64,000 nucleotides of DNA from Homarus americanus. Lineage: Eukaryota > Arthropoda > Malacostraca > Decapoda > Nephropidae. The notes below the pieces were generated by a model. The model worked only from the letters and a program-made list of their open reading frames with translations. It had not been told where the DNA came from and ran no database searches. The position numbers were made by a program, and so were the translations under genes. Position 1 is the stretch's first letter, and every line of letters begins with the position of its first letter. The stretch covers positions 2,305,334 to 2,369,333 of the forward strand of contig NW_024748870.1 of NCBI RefSeq assembly GCF_018991925.1. Reading direction: 5' to 3'. Below are positions 10,201-23,315 of this stretch, one piece after another.

Positions 10201-11803
10201 GACCCTTGGTACGGTCGTTGGGGTCGGCGCTTTCTGTGGAAGCTCTGATGTCTATGACATAGCCTCTGGGGACACCACCGCTCCTGAGAGGGCCCCTGGG
10301 AGCACCGTTGTCCCTGGGAGAGCCCCTGTGGACGCCTCCGAATCTGGCAGGGCCCCCGGTAAACCACTGTCCCTGGCAGGGCCCCAGAGAGCGCCGATGT
10401 CTTTGAGAGAGCCCCTGGGGGTGCCTCCGACCCTGGCAGGGCCCCTGTGAGCGCCGATGTCCTTGAGAGAGCCCCTGGGGGCGCTAACTTCTCGGGCAAG
10501 GCCCATGGAGGCACTGCCGTCCCTGCAAGGGTCCCTGGGGGTGAGTCTGCACCAGGAAGATCCCCTGAGGACGCCAACGCCCCTTGCAAAGCCGCTGTGG
10601 GCGCCACCGCTTCTGGCAAGGCCCCTGAGGGCGCCACCACCCTTTCCATGGCCCCTGGGGGCGCCGACGTCACTGGGATTGCCTCTTGGGCGCCAATTTC
10701 CCTGGGAGTGTCCCTGGGGGCGCCGCCGTCCCTTGGAGAGCCTCTGAGAGCACTCCCATCCCTAGGATGGCCCAGGGATGCAGTAGTTTCTGTGCTATTT
10801 AGAGCTCTGGGAGACGCAGCGTTAAATAAATACACCGCCGCCCATCACATTTTCCAGTATCTTTGCATTCTGAAGAAGGTAATGGAGAAAAATATCAACA
10901 GGATAACATAAGTTGAGGTGTTGTGCTGATTGACTGCCCGCTCTGCTCCTATTGGCTGTAATTTGGTGGGTTAACTGTGATTGGTGGACTATTTTTTAAC
11001 CCACCAAATTACAGCCAATAGGAGCAGAGAGCAGTCAGTCAGCACAACACCCCAACTTAGGTTTTCCTGTTGATATTTTTCTCCATTACCTTCTTCAGAA
11101 TGCAAAGATACTGGAAAATGTGATGGGCGGCTGTGTATTTATTTAAAATTGCTTCTTCCAGAGCTCTAAATAGTGCAAAAGCTACTGCAACCAGGGGCCC
11201 TCCCAGGGACTGGAGTGCTTGCAGGAACCCTCCCAAGGACGGGAGGGCTTGCAGGGGCCCTCCCAGGGACTGTGGCACCCCTGGGGACTCTTCCAGTGAC
11301 AGTGGCGTACCAGGAGTCCTTTGAGGGACATCGGCGCCTCCAGGGGCCCTTCAAGGGGCCTTGGCGCCCCCAGGGACTTTGCCATATGTGGTAACACCAC
11401 CAGGGACACTCACTGGGCCAGCAGTGGCCTAGGGGCCCTCCCAGGCACTTGAGCGCCTTTAGGGGTCCTGGAAGGGGCGTTGGCGTCCTTTGGGGACTTG
11501 CCAGGGGCGGTGGCACAATCAGGGACACTCACAGGGCCATCGGTGGCCCAGGGGCCCTCCCAGGCACGTCAGCACCCCCAGGGGTTCTGGAAGGGGCGTT
11601 GGCGTCCCTTGGAGCTTTGCCAGAGACGGTGGGGCCCTCAGAGGCCTTACAAGGGGCGCTGGCGCCACCAAGGGATCTCCCTGGGAGAGCAGTGCTCCCA
11701 GGGGGCCTTCTAGGGAAGGCAGCGCCCTCAGGGACCCTCCCAGGCACCTTGCCAGGGACCCTACCCACGGATGGGAACGCTTCCAGGGGCTGTGCCAGGG
11801 GTG

Positions 11804-11850
11804 GTAGCATATCCTAAAGGCTCTTCTAGTGATATTGGCGCTCTCAAGGG
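11804..11850. repeat. Central strand-switch segment of a cell (representative)
   Basis: The non-repetitive joint GTAGCATATCCTAAAGGCTC followed by TTCTAGTGATATTGGCGCTC separates minisatellite read in the forward sense from minisatellite read in the reverse sense. Equivalent joints lie near 9285, 12956, 15407, 20293, 24627, 27340, 29990, 31295, 33454, 34697, 36048, 37290, 39804, 41047, 43523 and 44719. It is the loop of the cell-scale inverted repeat. Confidence 0.8.
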
Positions 11851-12245
11851 CCCTCCCAAAACGGCCCTTCTGGCGCCGCCGTCCCTGGGAGGGCCCCTGG
11901 GGCGCTGCTGTCACTGGGAGAGTCAATGGGGGCGCCGCCATCTCTGGGAGGACCCCTGGGAGCGTCCTGGCCAGCGCTACTGCCCTTGGCAAGGCCCCTG
12001 CAGGCGAGGCTGTTCCTGGGAGAGTGCCAATGTCACTGGAAGAGCCTCCAGGGGTGCCAACACCCATGGCACAGGCCCTGGGAGAGCTCCCGTCCCTGGG
12101 AGGATCCCTGCAAGCGCTCCCGTCTCTGGGAGGGCCCAGGGTTGCAGTTTTTTACTTAGATCATCACATTTTATCATATTCTGATGGAGATAGGTTGTGC
12201 TGAATGACTGCTCTCTGCTCCTAATGGCTGTAATATGGTGGGTTA

Positions 12246-12420
12246 ACTGTGATTGGTGGACTATTTTTTAACCCACCAAATTACAGCCAATAGGAGCAGA
12301 GAGCAGTCATTCAGCACAACACCCCAACTTATGTTTTCCTGTTGATATTATTCTCTATTACCTTCTTCAGAATGTAAAGATACTGGAAATGTGATGGGCG
12401 GCAGTGTATTTATTTAAAAT
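12246..12420. promoter_or_regulatory. Cell junction with CCAAT and TATA-like motifs (representative, hypothetical)
   Basis: The junction is a near-perfect palindrome: arm, spacer GTGATTGGTGGACTAT, inverted arm. Each arm carries CCAAT (here 12287-12291, mirrored before the spacer as an ATTGG-type site, here mutated to AATGG) and, about 120 bp outward, TATTTATTTAAA (about 12407-12418). The arrangement looks like a divergent promoter reading outward into both neighbouring minisatellite blocks. Promoter activity is inference only; sequence conservation alone could come from homogenisation. Confidence 0.3.
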
Positions 12421-13483
12421 TGCTTCTCCCAGAGCTCTAAATAGATGCAAAAGCTACTGCAACCAGGGGCCCTCCCAGGGACTGAAGTGCTTGCAGGGAC
12501 CCTCCCAAGGACGGGAGCGCTTGCAGGGGCCCTCCCAGGGGCTGTGGCACCCCTGGGGACTCTTCCAGTGACAGTGGCATCCCAGGAGTCCTCTGAGGGA
12601 CATAGGCGCCTACAGGGGCCCTTCAAGGGGCGGTGGCGCTCCCAGGGGCTTTGCCAGAAGCGGTGGCGCCACCAGGGACACTCATAGGGCCAGCGGTGGC
12701 CCAGGGGCCCTCCCAGGCACGTCAGCATCTTTAGGGGTCCTGGAAGGGGCGTTGGCGCCCCTGGAGCCTTGCCAGAGACGGAGGGGCCCTCAGAGGCCTT
12801 ACAAGGGGCGCTGGCGCCTCCAGGGGCTCTCCCTGGGACAGCAGTGCTCCCAGGTGGCCTTCTAGGGACGGCAGCGCCCTCAGGGACCCTCCTAGGAACC
12901 TTGCCAGGGACTGTACCCAGGGACGGGAACGCTTCCAGGGGCTGTGCCAGGGGTGGTAGCTTATCCTAAAGGCTCTACTAGTGATATTGGCACTCTCAAG
13001 GGCCCTCCCAAAACGGCCCTTCTGGTGCTGCCGTCCCTGGGAGGGCTCCCGGTGCGCTGCTGTCACTGGGAGAGTCAATGAGGGCACCGCCATCTCTGGG
13101 AGGCGCCTGGGAGCGTCCTGGCCAGCGCTACTGTCCTTGGCAGGGCCCCTGCAGGCGCTGCTGTTCCTGGGAGAGTGCTAATGTCTCTGGAAGAGCCTCT
13201 AGGGGTGCCACCGCCCATGGCACAGGCCCTGGGAGAGCTCCCGTCCCTAGGAGGATCCCTGCAAGCGCTCCCGTCCCTTGGAGGGCCAAGGGTTGCAGTA
13301 GTTTTTGTGCTACTTAGAGCTCTGGGAGAAGCAGCGTTAAAATACACCACCGACCATCACATTTCCAGTATCATCGCATTCTGAAGAAGGGAATGGAGAA
13401 TAATATCAACAGAAAAACATAAGTTGAGGTGTTGTGCTGACTGACTGCTCTCTGCTCCTATTAGCTGTAATTTGGTGAGTTAA

Positions 13484-16400
13484 CTGTGATTGGTGGACTA
13501 TTTTTTAACCCACCAAATTGCAGCCAATAGGAGCAGAGAGCAGTCAGTCAGCACAACACCCCAACTTATGTTTTCCTGTTGATATTATTCTCCATTTCCT
13601 TCTTCAGAATGGAAAGATACTGGAAATGTGATGGGAGGCTGTGTATTTATTTAAAATTGCTTCTCCCAGAGCTCTAAATAGTGCAAAAGCTACTGCAACC
13701 AGGGCCCCTCCCAGGGACTGGAGTGCTTGCAGGGACCCTCCCTGCTCCTATTGGCTGTAATTTGGTGGGTTAAGAGAATAGTCCACCAATCACAGTTAAG
13801 TAAGGGACTGCTGGAAGTATGTAATATATATGATACGACGGACAAGCATGCCATATGGCCCCTGCAGACCCTTGGTACGGTCGTTGGGGTCGGCGCTTTC
13901 TGTGGAAGCTCTGATGTCTATGACATAGCCTCTGGGGACACCACCGCTCCTGAGAGGGCCCCTGGGAGCACTGTTGTCCCTGGGAGAGCCCCTGTGGACG
14001 CCTCCGAATCTGGCAGGGCCCCCGGTAAACCACTGTCCCTGGCAGGGCCCCAGAGAGCGCCGATGTCTTTGAGAGAGCCCCTGGGTGTGCCTCCGACCCT
14101 GGCAGGGCCCCTGTGAGCGCCGATGTCCTTGAGAGAGCCCCTGGGGGCGCTAACTTCTCGGGCAAGGCCCATGGAGGCACTGTCGTCCCTGCAAGGGTCC
14201 CTGGGGGTGAGTCTGCACCAGGAAGATCCCCTGAGTACGCCAGCGCCCCTGGCAAAGCCGCTGTGGGCGCCACCGCTTCTGGCAAGGCCCCTGAGGGCGC
14301 AACCACCCTTTCCATGGCCCCTGGGGGCGCCGACGTCATTGGGAGGGCCTCTTGGGCGCCAATTTCCTTGGGAGTGTCCCTGGGGGCGCCGCCGTCCCTT
14401 GGAGAGCCTCTGAGAGCACTCCCATTCCTAGGATGGCCCAGGGATGCAGTAGTTTTTGTGCTATTTAGAGCTCTGGGAGACGCAGCGTTAAATAAATACA
14501 CCGCCGCCCATCACATTTTCCAGTATCTTTGCATTCTCAACAGGATAACATAAGTTGAGGTGTTGTGCTCATTGACTGCCCGCTCTGCTCCTATTGGCTG
14601 TAATTTGGTGGGTTAACTGTGATTGGTGGACTAGTTTTTAACCTACCAAATTACAGCCAATAGGAGCAGAGAGCAGTCAGTCAGCACAACACCCCAACTC
14701 CTGATATTCAGGCTCTGGAAGCCTGAAATGTGATGGGCAGCAATATTAAAATTGCTTCTCCAAGAGCTCTAAATAGTGCAAAAGCTACTGCAACCAGGGG
14801 CCCTCCCAGGGAATGGAGTGCTTGCAGGAACCCTCCCAAGGACGGGAGGGCTTGCAGGGGCCCTCCCAGGGACTGTGGCACCCTTGGGGACTCTTCCAGT
14901 GACAGTGGCGTACCAGGAGTCCTTTGAGGGACATTGGCGCCTCCAGGGGCCCTTCAAGGACCCTTGGCGCCCCCAGGGACTTTGCCAGATGTGGTGACAC
15001 CACCAGGGACACTCACTGGGCCAGCAGTGGCCCAGGGGCCCTCCCAGGCACGTGAGCGCCTTTAGGGGTCCTGGAAGGGGCGTTGGCGTTTTTTGGGGAC
15101 TTGGCAGGGGCGGTGGCACAATCAGGGACACTCACAGGGCCATCGGTGGCCCAGGGGCCCTCCCAGGCACGTCAGCACCCCCAGGGGTTCTGGAAGGGGC
15201 GTTGGCGTCCCCTGGAGCTTTGCCAGAGACGGTGGGGCCCTCAGAGGCCTTACGAGGGGCGCTGGCGCCACCAAGGGATCTCCCTGGGAGAGCAGTGCTC
15301 CCAGCTGGCCTTCTAGGGGAGGCAGCGCCCTCAGGGACCCTCCCAGGCACCTTGCCAGGGACCCTACCCAGGGACGGGAGCGCTTCCAGGGGCTGTGCCA
15401 GGGGTGGTAGCATATCCTAAAGGCTCCACTAGTGATATTGGCGCTCTCAAGGGCCCTCCCAAAACGGCCCTTCTGGCGCCGCCGTCCCTGGGAGGGCCCC
15501 TGGGGCGCTGCTGTCACTGAGAGAGTCAATGGGGGCGCCGCCATCTCTGGGAAGACCCCTGGGAGCGTCCTGGCCAGCGCTACTGCCCTTGGCAAGGCCC
15601 CTGCAGGCGATGCTGTTCCTGGGAGAGTGCCAATGTCCCTGGAAGAGCCTCCATGGGTGCCACCACCCATGGCACAGGCCCTGGGAGAGCTATCGTCCCT
15701 GGGAGGATCCCTGCAAGCGCTCCCGTCTCTCGGAGGGCCCAGGCTTGCAGTAGTTTTTGTGCTACTTAGAGATCTGGGAGAAGAAGCGTTAAATAAATAC
15801 ACCGCCGCCCATCACATTTCCAGTATCTTTGCATTCTGAAGAACGTAATGGAGAATAATATCAACAGGAAAACATAAGTTGAGGTGTTGTGCTGAATGAC
15901 TGCTCTCTGCTCCTATTGGCTGTAATTTGGTGGGTTAACTGTGATTGGTGGGTTATTTTTTAACCTACCAAATTACAGCCAATAGGAGCAGAGAGCAGTC
16001 AGTCAGCACAACACCCCAACTTATGTTTTCCTGTTGATATTATTCTCCATTACCTTCTTCAGAATGCAAAGATACTGGAAATGTGATGGGCGGTAGTGTA
16101 TTTATTTAAAATTGCTTCTCCCAGAGCTCTAAATAGTGCAAAAGCTAGAGCTCTAAATAGTGCAAAAGCTACTGCAACCAGGGGCGCTCCCAGGGACTGA
16201 AGTGCTTGCAGGGACCCTCCCAAGGACGGGAGCGCTTCCAGGGGCCGTCACAGGGGCTGTGGCACCCCTGGGGACTCTTCCAGTGACAGTGGCGTCCCAG
16301 GATTCCTCTGAGGGACATCGGTGCCTCCAGGGGCCCTTTAAGGGACGATGGCGCTCCCAGGGGCCTTGCCAGAGGCGGTGGTACCACTAGGGACACTCAC

Positions 16401-18304
16401 AGGGTCAGCAATGGCCCAGGGGCCCTCCCAGGCACGTCAGCGTTCTTAGGAGTCCTGGAAGGGGCGTTGGCGTCTCCTGGGGCCTTGCCAGAGGCGGTGG
16501 CGCCATCAGGGACATTCAAAGGGCCATCGGTGGCTCAGGGGCCCTCCCAGGCTCGTCAGCAGCCCCACGGGTTTTGCAAGGGGCGTTGGCATCCCTTGGG
16601 GCCTTGCCAGAGACGGTGGGGCCCTCAGAGGCCTTACCAGGTGCGCTGGCGCCACCAGGGGCTCTCCCTGGGACAGCAGTGCTCCCAGGGGGCCTTTTAG
16701 GGACGGCAGCGCCGTGAGGGACCCTCCCAGGCACCTTGTCAGCGACCATACCCTGGGACGGGAATGCTTCCAGGGCCTGTGCCAGGTGGTGTTAGAATAT
16801 CCTAAAGGCTCTACTAGGGATATTGGCGCTCTCAAGGGCCCACCCAAAACGGCCCTTCCGGCGCCGCCGTCCCTGGGAGGGCTCCTGAGGCGCTGCTGTC
16901 ACTGGGAGAGTCAATGGGGGCACCGCCATCTCTGGGAGGACCCCTGGGAGCGTCCTGGCCAGCGCTACTGCACTTGGCAGGGCCCCTGCAGGCGCTGCTG
17001 TTCCTGGGAGAGCGGCAATGTCCCTGGAAAAGCCTCTAGGGGTGCCACCGCCCATGGCACAGGCCTTGGGAGAGCTCCCGTCCCTGGGAGGATCCCTGCA
17101 AGCGCTCCCGTCCCCGGGACGGCACAGGGTTGCAGTAGTTTTTGTGCTACTTAGAGCTCTGGGAGAAGTAGTGTTAATACTGCTGCTTTTATCACATTTT
17201 GAAGGTACAAAATGTTGAGGTACGCTGAATAACTGCTCTCTGCTCCTATTGGCTGTAATTTGGTGGGTTAAAAGTGATTGGTGGACTATTTTTTAACCCA
17301 CCAAATTACAGCCAATAGGAGCAGAGAGTAGTCAGTCAGCACAACACCCCAACTTATGTTTTCCTGTTGATATTATTCTCCATTTCCTTCTTCAGAGTGC
17401 AAAGATACTGGAAATGTGATGGGCGGCGGTGAATTTATTTAAAATTGCTTCTCTCAGAGCTCTAAATAGTGCAAAAGCTACTGCAACCAGGGCCCCTCCC
17501 AGGGACTGGAGTGATTGCAGGGACCCTCCCTGCTCCTATTTGCTGTAATTTGGCGGGTTAAGAGAATAGTCCACCAATCACAGTTAAGTAAGGGACTGCT
17601 GGAAGTATGTAATATATATGATACGACGGACAAGCATGCCATAGGGCCCCTGCAGACCCTTGATACGGTCCCTGGGGTCGGCGCTTTCCGTGGAAGCTCT
17701 GATGTCTATGACATAGCCTCTGGGAACACCACCGCTCCTGAGAGGGCCCCTGGGAGCACCGTTGTCCCTGGGAGAGCCCCTGTGGGAGCCTCCGACCCTG
17801 GCAGTGCCCCAGTGAGCGCCGATGTCCTTGAGAGAGCCCCTGGGGGATCTAACTTCTCGGGCAAGGCCCATGGAGGCACTGCCGTCCCTGCAAGGGTCTT
17901 TGGGAGTGAGTCTGCCCCAGGAAGATCCCCTGAGGACGCCAGCGCCCCTGGCAAAGCCCCTGAGGGCGCCACCACCCTTTGCAAGGCCCCTGGGGGCGGC
18001 GACGTCATTGGGAGGGCCTGTGGGCGCCGATTTCCCTGGGAGAGTCCCTGGGGGCGCCGCAGTCCCTTGGAAAGCCTCTGAGAGCACTCCCATCCCTAGG
18101 AGGGCCCAGGGTTGCAGTAGTTTTTGTGATATTTAGAGCTCTGGTAGAAGCAGCGTTAAATAAATACACCGTCGCTCATCACATTTCCAGTATCTTTGCA
18201 TTCTGAAGAAGGTAATGGAGAATAATATCAACAGGAAAACATAAGTTGAGGTGTTGTGCTGAATGACTGCTCTCTGCTCCTATTGGCTCCAATTTGGTGG
18301 GTTA
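13484..18304. repeat. Higher-order repeat X-Y-W-X', copy 1 (about 4.8 kb)
   Basis: It comprises cells X (13484-14615), Y (14616-15937), W (15938-17270) and X' (17271-18304). It is repeated at 18305-23315 with an offset of about 4.82-4.89 kb. The copy-specific doublet of GAGCTCTAAATAGTGCAAAA at 16128-16168 recurs at 21015-21055, which confirms duplication of the whole block. Confidence 0.85.
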
Positions 18305-21300
18305 ACTGTGATTGGTGGACTATTTTTTAACCCACCAAATTACAGCCAATAGGAGCAGAGAGCAGTCACTCAGCATAACACCCCAACTTATGTTTTCCTG
18401 TTGATATTATTCTCCATTACCTTCTTCAGAATGCAAAGATACTGGAAATGTGATGAGCGGCGGTGTATTTATTTAAAATTGCTTCTCCCAGAGCTCTAAA
18501 TAGTGGAAAAGCTACTGCAACCAGGGGCCCTCCCAGGGACTGAAGTGCTTGGAGGGACCTTCCCTGCTCTATTGGCTGTAATTTGGTGGGTTAAGAGAAT
18601 AGTCCACCAATCACAGTTAAGTAAGGGACTGCTGGAAGTATGTAATATATATGATACGACGGACAAGCATGCCATATGGCCCCTGCAGACCCTTGGTACG
18701 GTCGCTGGGGTCGGCGCTTTCCGTGGAAGCTCTGATGTCTATGACCTAGCCTCTGGGGACACCACCGCTCCTGAGAGGGCCCCTGGGAGCACCGTTGTCC
18801 CTGGGAGAGCCCCTGTGGACGCCTCCGAACCTGGCAGGGCCCCCGGTAAACCACTGTCCCTGGCAGGGCCCCAGAGAGCGCCGATGTCTTTGAGAGAGCC
18901 CCTGGGGGTGCCTCCGACCCTGGCAGGGCCCCTGTGAGCGCCGATGTTCTTGAGAGAGCCCCTGGGGGCGCTAACTTCTCGGGCAAGGCCCATGGAGGCA
19001 CTGCCGTCCCTGCAAGGGTCCCTGGGGGTGAGTCTGCACCAGGAAGATCCCCTGAGGACGCCAGCGCCCCTGGCAAAGCCGCTGTGGGCGCCACCGCTTC
19101 TGGCAAGGCCCCTGAGGGCGCAACCACCCTTTCCATGGCCCCTGGGGGCGCCGACGTCATTGGGAGGGCCTCTTGGGCGCCAATTTCCCTGGGAGTGTCC
19201 CTGGGGGCGCCGCCGTCCCTTGGAGAGCCTCTGAGAGCACTCCCATCCCTAGGATGGCTCAGGGATGCAGTAGTTTTTGTGCTATTTAGAGCTCTGGGAG
19301 ACGCAGCGTTAAATAAATACACCGCCGCCCATCACATTTTCCAGTATCTTTGCATTCTGAAGAAGGTAATGGAGAAAAATATCAACAGGATAACATAAGT
19401 TGAGGTGTTGTGCTCATTGACTGCCCGCTCTGCTCCTATTGGCTGTAATTTCGTGGGTTAACTGTGATTGGTGGACTATTTTTTAACCTACCAAATTACA
19501 GCCAATAGGAGCAGAGAGCAGTCAGTCAGCACAACACCCCAACTTATGTTTTCCTGTTGATATTTTTCTCCATTACCTTCTTCAGAATGCAAAGATACTG
19601 GAAAATGTGATGGGCGGCGGTGTATTTATTTAAAATTGCTTCTCCCAGAGCTCTAAATAGTGCAAAAGCTACTGCAACCAGGGGCCCTCCCAGGGAATGG
19701 AGTGCTTGCAGGAACCCTCCCAAGGACGGGAGGGCTTGCAGGGGCCCTCCCAGGGACTGTGGCACCCTTGGGGACTCTTCCAGTGACAGTGGCGTACCAG
19801 GAGTCCTTTGAGGGACATCGGCGCCTCCAGGGGCCCTTCAAGGGGCCTTGGCGCCCCCAGGGACTTTGCCAGATGTGGTGACACCACCAGGGACACTCAC
19901 TGGGCCAGCAGTGGCCCAGGGGCCCTCCCAGGCACGTGAGCGCCTTTAGGGGTCCTGGAAGGGGCGTTGGCGTTCTTTGGGGACTTGGCAGGGGCGGTGG
20001 CATAATCAGGGACTCTCACAGGGCCATCGGTGGCCCAGGGGCCCTCCCAGGCACGTCAGCACCCCCAGGGGTTCTGGAAGGGGCGTTGGCGTCCCCTGGA
20101 GCTTTGCCAGAGACGGTGGGGCCCTCAGAGGCCTTACGAGGGGCGCTGGCGCCACCAAGGGATCTCCCTGGGAGAGCAGTGCTCCCAGCTGGCCTTCTAG
20201 GGGAGGCAGCGCCCTCAGGGACCCTCCCAGGCACCTTGCCAGGGACCCTACCCAGGGACGGGAGCGCTTCCAGGGGCTGTGCCAGGGGTGGTAGCATATC
20301 CTAAAGGCTCCACTAGTGATATTGGCGCTCTCAAGGGCCCTCCCAAAACGGCCCTTCTGGCGCCGCCGTCCCTGGGAGGGCCCCTGGGGCGCTGCTGTCA
20401 CTGAGAGAGTCAATGGGGGCGCCGCCATCTCTGGGAAGACCCCTGGGAGCGTCCTGGCCAGCGCTACTGCCCTTGGCAAGGCCCCTGCAGGCGATGCTGT
20501 TCTTGGGAGAGTGCCAATGTCCCTGGAAGAGCCTCCATGGGTGCCACCACCCATGGCACAGGCCCTGGGAGAGCTATCGTCCCTGGGAGGATTCCTGCAA
20601 GCGCTCCCGTCTCTCGGAGGGCCCAGGCTTGCAGTAGTTTTTGTGCTACTTAGAGATCTGGGAGAAGAAGCGTTAAATAAATACACCGCCGCCCATCACA
20701 TTTCCAGTATCTTTGCATTCTGAAGAAGGTAATGGAGAATAATATCAACAGGAAAACATAAGTTGAGGTGTTGAGCTGAATGACTGCTCTCTGCTCCTCC
20801 TATTGGCTGTAATTTGGTGGGTTAACTGTGATTGGTGGGTTATTTTTTAACCTACCAAATTACAGCCAATAGGAGCAGAGAGCAGTCAGTCAGCACAACA
20901 CCCCAACTTATGTTTTCCTGTTGATATTATTCTCCATTACCTTCTTCAGAATGCAAAGATACTGGAAATGTGATGGGCGGTAGTGTATTTATTTAAAATT
21001 GCTTCTCCCAGAGCTCTAAATAGTGCAAAAGCTAGAGCTCTAAATAGTGCAAAAGCTACTGCAACCAGGGGCGCTCCCAGGGACTGAAGTGCTTGCAGGG
21101 ACCCTCCCAAGGACGGGAGCGCTTCCAGGGGCCGTCACAGGGGCTGTGGCACCCCTGGGGACTCTTCCAGTGACAGTGGCGTCCCAGGATTCCTCTGAGG
21201 GACATCGGTGCCTCCAGGGGCCCTTTAAGGGACGATGGCGCTCCCAGGGGCCTTGCCAGAGGCGGTGGTACCACTAGGGACACTCACAGGGTCAGCAATG

Positions 21301-23315
21301 GCCCAGGGGCCCTCCCAGGCACGTCAGCGTTCTTAGGAGTCCTGGAAGGGGCGTTGGCGTCTCCTGGGGCCTTGCCAGAGGCGGTGGCGCCATCAGGGAC
21401 ATTCAAAGGGCCATCGGTGGCTCAGGGGCCCTCCCAGGCTCGTCAGCAGCCCCACGGGTTTTGCAAGGGGCGTTGGCATCCCTTGGGGCCTTGCCAGAGA
21501 CGGTGGGGCCCTCAGAGGCCTTACCAGGTGCGCTGGCGCCACCAGGGGCTCTCCCTGGGACAGCAGTGCTCCCAGGGGGCCTTTTAGGGACGGCAGCGCC
21601 GTGAGGGACCCTCCCAGGCACCTTGTCAGCGACCATACCCTGGGACGGGAATGCTTCCAGGGCCTGTGCCAGGTGGTGTTAGAATATCCTAAAGGCTCTA
21701 CTAGGGATATTGGCGCTCTCAAGGGCCCACCCAAAACGGCCCTTCCGGCGCCGCCGTCCCTGGGAGGGCTCCTGAGGCGCTGCTGTCACTGGGAGAGTCA
21801 ATGGGGGCACCGCCATCTCTGGGAGGACCCCTGGGAGCGTCCTGGCCAGCGCTACTGCACTTGGCAGGGCCCCTGCAGGCGCTGCTGTTCCTGGGAGAGC
21901 GGCAATGTCCCTGGAAAAGCCTCTAGGGGTGCCACCGCCCATGGCACAGGCCTTGGGAGAGCTCCCGTCCCTGGGAGGATCCCTGCAAGCGCTCCCGTCC
22001 CCGGGACGGCACAGGGTTGCAGTAGTTTTTGTGCTACTTAGAGCTCTGGGAGAAGCAGCATTAAATAAATACACCGCCGCTCTTCACATTTCCAGTATCT
22101 TTGCATTCTGAAGAAGGTAATAGAGAATAATAGCAACAGGAAAACATAAATTGAGGTGTTGTGCTGAATAACTGCTCTCTGCTCCTATTGGCTGTAATTT
22201 GGTGGGTTAAAAGTGATTGGTGGACTATTTTTTAACCCACCAAATTACAGCCAATAGGAGCAGAGAGTAGTCAGTCAGCACAACACCCCAACTTATGTTT
22301 TCCTGTTGATATTATTCTCCATTTCCTTCTTCAGAGTGCAAAGATACTGGAAATGTGATGGGCGGGCGGTGAATTTATTTAAAATTGCTTCTCTCAGAGC
22401 TCTAAATTGTGCAAAAGCTACTGCAACCAGGGCCCCTCCCAGGGACTGGAGTGCTTGCAGGGACCCTCCCTGCTCCTATTTGCTGTAATTTTGCGGGTTA
22501 AGAGAATAGTCCACCAATCACAGTTAAGTAAGGGACTGCTGGAAGTATGTAATATATATGATACGACGGACAAGCATGCCATAGGGCCCCTGCAGACTCT
22601 TGATACGGTCCCTGGGGTCGGCGCTTTCCGTGGAAGCTCTGATGTCTATGACATAGCCTCTGGGAGTACCACCGCTCCTGAGAGGGCCCCTGGGAGCACC
22701 GTTGTCCCTGGGAGAGCCCCTGCGGGCGCCTCCGACCCTGGCAGGGCCCCAGTGAGCGCCGCTGTACTTGAGAGAGCCCCTGGGGGCGCCTCAGACCCTG
22801 GCAGGGCCCCTGTGAGCGCCGATGTCCTTGAGAGAGCCCCTGTGGGATCTAACTTCTCGGGCAAGGCCCATGGAGGCACTGCCGTCCCTGCAAGGGTCCC
22901 TGGGAGTGAGTCTGCCCCAGGAAGATCCCCTGAGGACGCCAGCGCCCCTGGCAAAGCCCCTGAGGGCGCCACCACCCTTTGCAAGGCCCCTGGGGGCGCC
23001 GACGTCATTGGGAGGGCCTCTTGGTCGCCGATTTCCCTGGGAGAGTCCCTGGGGGCGCCGCCGTCCCTTGGAAAGCCTCTGAGAGCACTCCCATCCCTAG
23101 GAGGGCCCAGGGTTGCAGTAGTTTTTGTGCTATTTAGAGCTCTGGGAGAAGTAGCGTTAAATAAATACACCGCCGCCCATCACATTTTCCAGTATCTTTC
23201 CATTCTGAAGAAGGAAATGGAGAAAAATATCAACAGGAAAACATAAGTTGAGGTGTTGTGCTGAATGATTGCTCTCTGCTCCTATTGGCTGTAATTTGGT
23301 GGGTTAACTGTGATT
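18305..23315. repeat. Higher-order repeat X-Y-W-X', copy 2 (about 5.0 kb)
   Basis: It comprises cells X (18305-19460), Y (19461-20824), W (20825-22209) and X' (22210-23315). X' here carries one extra pair of 30-bp units (about 22740-22800) relative to copy 1. Confidence 0.85.

Larger units (their letters stand above)
9816..13483. repeat. Higher-order repeat X-Y-Z, left copy (about 3.67 kb)
   Basis: It holds three cells: X (9816-10974, with an A'-B join at about 10106 and minisatellite in one orientation), Y (10975-12245) and Z (12246-13483), the latter two with the central strand switch. It is almost the same as 37816-41573. The X type starts again at 13484. Confidence 0.85.
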
